Below are positions 59,396-64,000 of a DNA stretch of 64,000 bases, piece after piece. The number at the start of each line of letters is the position of its first letter. Position 1 is the first letter of the stretch. The position numbers were made by a program, and so were the translations under genes. The DNA is from Chamaea fasciata (Eukaryota > Chordata > Aves > Passeriformes > Sylviidae), in the NCBI GenBank assembly GCA_029207755.1, contig JARCOQ010000072.1, positions 186,001 through 250,000 of the forward strand. Reading direction: 5' to 3'. The notes under the pieces were generated by a model. The model worked only from the letters and a program-made list of their open reading frames with translations. It was not told the origin of the DNA and ran no database searches.

Positions 59396-62363
59396 CCTGA
59401 TCCCCCGCGCCGGGAGAGATGACAGTGAGATACAGCCATGGAAATTCCACGGCAATTCCGCCATTCCCAAGTGCCTCATTTCTCAAGCCCACATTCCCAG
59501 AGGAATTGCCCTTCCTCTCCCAAACCCACCTCTCTGCTCCACGGCTTCCTGACCATATCTGATGCCTTTTAGGGGCTCTTCCACACACGTGTGTTGCAAC
59601 TAATGCTTCATCTGCTCCACCATCATCCCTTTGCATTCCCAGCACCTTGGGGTCATCCAGTTGGAACCATGGGACACTGCAAGGCTCCTGGATCCCAGCT
59701 GGAAGGAGATCAAATCCTACCCCTTGCAGCTGTACTGGGGGGATCCATGGATTCTTCATTGGAAAGGAGGTCACAGCTGGAAACCACCTGCACCGTGTGG
59801 AGACCTGGGAACAAGAAGAGAAGGGACCCATGGAGCTGTGCCCCAGCCCTGTTGGAAACCAGATAGAAATCTCCCAGGACCCTGTGCACACAGGCTAAGA
59901 GGCAGAAAAGAATGCAGGGCTTGCTTTGAAACTCTCAGAAAAACTGAGATCCATAAAGTCACACGGGCAAGAAGTGGGAATGCAAGTTTTAGTTTTAGGT
60001 GAGTAAAAAGCTGCCTTAAGTGCCTTAAGCACATCGGACACTGTAGTAGTTGATAGAAAAGCCCTGAAGTCCAGTTTAAACTTCAGTAGCATTACCTCGC
60101 GCAAAGTTCACTAAGTCCTAGACATATCATAAACATAACAGAGCATTGCTGACATTGCTAGACTGAATCGAAAGGCTGTAGGCGTAGGCCCTTGTGTAAG
60201 AAACGACCACCATTGTCCCACAACTGTGTTAGACCAGGACAGGTGCAAAAAGACAGGAAGAGCATCGTGTTTGTAGCAGATTGGATGATTTAGGAATAGA
60301 ATGCATTGGATTGGGGGTGCTGCTGCTGCCGCTTCTGCTTGGCACATGGGGACTCTGTGCTAGAAGCCATTTTGCAGAATGGCACAGACTGTAACGCTCT
60401 GACCTTGGTGAGACTGGTGTAACCATGTCAAAAACTACTTCTACAACAAGCAGCAGCCTCTCTTGATCCTCGCTTGGCCCGCTCCAACTTGCCAGCTGTC
60501 CCCACCAGCAATGTGCCCGCTGCTCCTGCGCGCTGCCAGCCCTTCCCTGGTGGTGACAGCAGCAGCTGCTCCTGCCACCGGCCAGCTCCTGTGCCTGGAG
60601 TCCCTTCCCGTGCTGGCAGCACAAGCTCCTTCTTGCCTTGAGCCCAATGCCAGCCTGCAGCTTGGGCTGGCTTTGCCAGCTCTCTTTTCCCAAGCCTTTG
60701 ACTCCCAGACTTCTGCCCCAGCCCAGGGACATTTCCATCACCTGCTAGTTTGACACCATGAACCATTCTGGTTTTACCTAAGAGGTGAATCGTGAGGATT
60801 TGGGGGCTTTTTTTTGTCCACAATGTCCTGTTAAGAGCAAGAACACACTGTTCTTACACCTGGAATTGTGGCTGTTCCTACACCAATGATTCCGCACTGC
60901 ATGACTAAAGAAAATCTCTCCTTTTCCTTACTAAGCTGAAGCTAGAGCTTAGTGCAAATAGGTGTTAAAAGAGAATGAATGCCATAATCCCCCTTTTCTA
61001 TTTTGGTCGGTTGTGGATACCTCCTCGAAGGATCCAGAACAACTCCAAAATGTTTTGCATACAGTGAAGAAAAAGCAAGCCAAAATTCCCTCTGGATGAC
61101 AAGGTTGGAAAACCTGTTTGAATCACTGTCACTGTTTCTCACCACATCTGCTTAACCTGACAAGAAATTCAGCTGATTTTCTCTGAGAAAAACACAGTTC
61201 AGTTTTTGTTAAAATTTTAAAAGTTTAATAATAAACAATAAGAAGAGACATAAGAAAAGCAAAACTACAGACGTCTGGGTGCCTGGTGTTTCCACCCAAA
61301 GCACAGCTTGCTAACAAAGGATCTTTCCTTTAAATACCATAGGTTATTGCGTATTCATAAATTTCGTATGTGATTTACACATTCCTTTTGACTTTAGGTG
61401 TTCCTGCTTAATTGCAACTTTTCTCTCCCACCATTCTTTCTTACACATAAATTTTTCATGCCTCCACAAAGTCGTAAATCTCTTGATAACGAAGGCAATA
61501 AATTCTTCCCATTGGAGTCGTCGGTGTCCTTGCTATTGTGTCTATCCACATGAGATTATGTGAGGAATTTCTTCATTGCTTCTCCAATTTTTTTTGTAAT
61601 TTTTTTAACTAGTTACAAAAAGCATCTGCTATAGCCTAAAAACTGTATTTATCCCACTACTACAAGAGGGTATATTACTGTAGCATAACTTTCTACCATA
61701 ACACATCTAAGATTCATTTTCATATTTGTAAAAAGACAAACACTTAATATGTATTTATAACAATGCTGAGGCAGTTTTGCAATGAAGCAGCAGTGTGTCA
61801 TGGTGCTAAATAGGAATTTGGCATTACCTCTAATGTTCACTGCCGCAAAGTATAGTAGTACACAGCAAGGCAGACTGGGTTAACACAGTCATTCCTCCCC
61901 TCCCCTTCCTCCTGCCCATCCCATTGTCTCCTCTGCAGAAGATGCAGGCTATGAAAACAAGGCAAGGTTGTGACCCATTTTTCTTCTGCCACAGGACTTG
62001 TTAGACACTGTGTTTTTTCAAAGGACTGCATGTGCCTCTCCCCAGCTTGGTTCTTTCTCATTCTACAGAAGAAGAGAGCTGAAGGAGTTTCAGGCGTGTG
62101 AGTGCCTGATCTGTCTTTCCCTCTAAAGTCTGTGCCTCCCAAAGCCCTGGTTACCTGCTGTGCTTTGGCATAAGAGCCATTCCAGCCCGAAACACAAGGG
62201 CAGTGGACTTCAACTGCAAAGCCTCTCTCTGCAATGGGATTGCTTTGAGCCTGCAGCCTCCATGGGCAAGGGTTTTGTGGGGCAGGGGCCATCACAGCCT
62301 GTGCCCTGCACACAGAGCCAGGAAAAGGAGCAGATCCTGCTGGCTTCTGCTGCTGCTGATCCG
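59396..62363. other. Right part of the palindrome spacer
   Basis: Mixed DNA without a recognised gene. 60890-61600 has a possible - strand LTR-like organisation (TATTTAAA box, TATTATTAAAC signal) but no clear ends. ORFs of 70-170 codons show no domain. Confidence 0.35.
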
Positions 62364-64000
62364 AGTAGCAACTCCCCTGGGAGTTCCCTCAGGGAACTTC
62401 ACACCAAGGGCTTCCGTCACTGTTGTGGCTGTGAGAACTTGTTGCTTCCCAGTTCTTCACCATCCTTGTGGATTTCTGAGAATTTCAGCCCAAGTGTCCA
62501 TGGCCCTTCCTTCATCCCCAGCCTGCAGCACAGTCCCTGCGACCTCCCCCTTGCTGCAGCTCGTTTGCAAAGTGCTGCCAAAGGCAGCGGAGCTGGCTCA
62601 GGATCCCTGTTGGCTCCTGGGCTTCAGGATGACCTTCAGAGGGACACTTGGAGCGCTTCCTGAAGAGCTGCCCATGGCATGGCGGGTGGATTTGTCCTCC
62701 CTGGGTGGCTCTGGTTGGACTTGAAGGCTCCGTGGAGTCCCGGAGTTTTCTCAGCCGCCCTTGCAGTGAGTTCTCAGCCAAGGTGTGGCTCTGCTGCCAT
62801 CCCAAATCTGTGCTTTCCTTGCGCAGCCTGAGTGCAGGTGGGGCATGTGCTGGGCATGGATGGAGATTTCCATGGCCAAAATCCTCCAGTATTTACAACT
62901 GCTCATTGCTCTGGACAGCACAAATCACAAAACACCCATTGCAGTTGACAATTGTATTTTCTTGCAGATTCCTACAGCTGCACTGCTGATCGACAAATAC
63001 ACCAGAATTGATTTCACATGAAAAATGTCATTTATTACAAAATGCTTCACCGGCGCTGACACTATACAACTATGTATTTAATTTAACTATATATCTCAAT
63101 TTAAGGTAAAAAAGGGATTTTTAAAATTTTTACAACAATGCTATGTAAAAATATACAAATATCTACTTCAGTTAAGAAAACCTTAATTTATTGCCAACAT
63201 CTACAACAACTCACTAGACACAAAGATCAATTAGGTGTTTAGCAACTTAATTTATTACATATTACTGCAAGCCTAAAGCCCATCTAGGAATACAAAAATA
63301 TCAGTATTTCTATCTAAACAGTCGTCTACAAAGATCTCAATCGATACAATGACACAACTATACATCTCCAAACATGTTTAAATAGAAAGATACACCCAGA
63401 TACACCCACCTCAAAATACAGAAGTCAATACACAGATGTAAATAGAAAACTAGATCTATTTACTTCTAGGAATACCAATATACCTAATTAAAGAGCCATA
63501 TAACTCCAACTGCATAAATAGAAATACCTACACAACTGTATTCATGGGAAATAGAATGAAAACACAGATAGAACAGCATACTTACATATACATATACTTA
63601 CATCCATATATACATATGTTATTACAAAGATGTATGCATATATACAGACACATATATATGTAGCATACATTTATAAATATACCAAGATACATACAGAAAT
63701 ATTCCTATACAAATAGTAACTTGCATATATAAATATCCATGAAATTATTCCTCTCTATGCTACAGTCCATATATCTTTAAACAGAAATCTAAGCAGAGGG
63801 ATTCCAGTTGCCCCATCTTCAAAGCCTTTCACTCTGTTCTTGCTTCCTCCCCTGCAGAGCAGCACCCCTGGACAAGGACAGCAGATGGCACTGGCTCAGG
63901 GGACAGTGCCTGGGGCCACCGGCAGCTCCCAGCGCTCCAGGGACAGCCGGGGCTGGAACTGCTGCTCCGCCCGGCCCGGCCGCCAGCTCAGACCCAGCAC
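62364..64000 (-). repeat. Inverted-repeat arm 2, cut by the window end
   Basis: Reverse complement of 52055-54029 without the 320-bp insertion: about 1637 bp here against about 1655 bp of arm 1 excluding the insert. The match is still strong at base 64000 (GACCCAGCAC pairs with GTGCTGGGTC at 52055), so the arm continues beyond the window. It carries the same TA-rich tract (63430-63770) and related ORFs on the opposite strand. Confidence 0.9.

Noticed and set aside
57976..59439. - strand ORFs of 272 and 213 codons over the HSF5-like region
   Set aside because: Frames kept open by the 36-bp-type minisatellite and antisense to the HSF domain.
60890..61600. Possible - strand LTR
   Set aside because: TATA- and poly(A)-like motifs are present but no TG/CA ends, target duplication or second copy could be found.
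1..64000. CRISPR arrays, riboswitches, tRNA or rRNA genes
   Set aside because: None seen by eye; the tandem arrays are minisatellites without spacer structure. A tRNA or Rfam scan could still reveal small RNAs I cannot detect.

Overview
The window looks like nuclear DNA of a songbird (passerine). The signs are truncated CR1 LINE copies, several avian-type endogenous retrovirus (ERV) fragments and LTRs, an MHC class I remnant, and spliced genes from three families that I recall as amplified in passerines: PIM-like kinase, PAK-like kinase and an HSF5-like heat-shock-factor gene. Nothing is bacterial: there are no operons, CRISPR arrays or recognisable RNA genes. Most long ORFs are chance readings of GC-rich or repetitive DNA.

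Layout. 1-2950: no recognised gene; GC-rich from about 1050 to 1800. 2950-5389: a GC-rich 5' region and an apparently intact PIM1-like kinase gene on the + strand, followed at about 5600-6130 by a fused, broken partial copy of the same gene. 8201-12185: CR1, a dispersed repeat unit, a broken ERV pol fragment, an LTR and a dUTPase remnant. 13950-14350: a broken MHC class I alpha3 plus transmembrane fragment on the - strand. 16200-33700: gene-poor, mostly non-repetitive DNA with one degraded CR1 and an A/C-rich tract. 33720-35130: a - strand ERV pol fragment (RNase H-integrase) with extreme strand asymmetry that looks like G-to-A hypermutation in the viral sense. 35138-40500: CR1 copies, a solo LTR, a G-rich minisatellite and a homopurine minisatellite.

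42745-51686: a 12-exon PAK-like kinase gene on the - strand. I could join every exon in frame to give 437 codons, with the key kinase residues present and a poly(A) signal shortly after the stop. Its N-terminus is a hydrophobic anchor, with no p21-binding (CRIB) region. Just upstream of its start, at 52055, one arm of a large inverted repeat begins. The matching arm runs from about 62364 to the window end (64000) and is cut off there. The 8.3-kb spacer holds an HSF5-like gene whose reading frame runs into a 36-bp-type minisatellite. The geometry predicts a second, inverted PAK-like copy just beyond position 64000.

The genes do not form a pathway that I can prove. They are three lineage-amplified families in a repeat-rich, palindromic setting, like ampliconic sex-linked or unplaced repetitive sequence. 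The chromosome cannot be told from the sequence alone.
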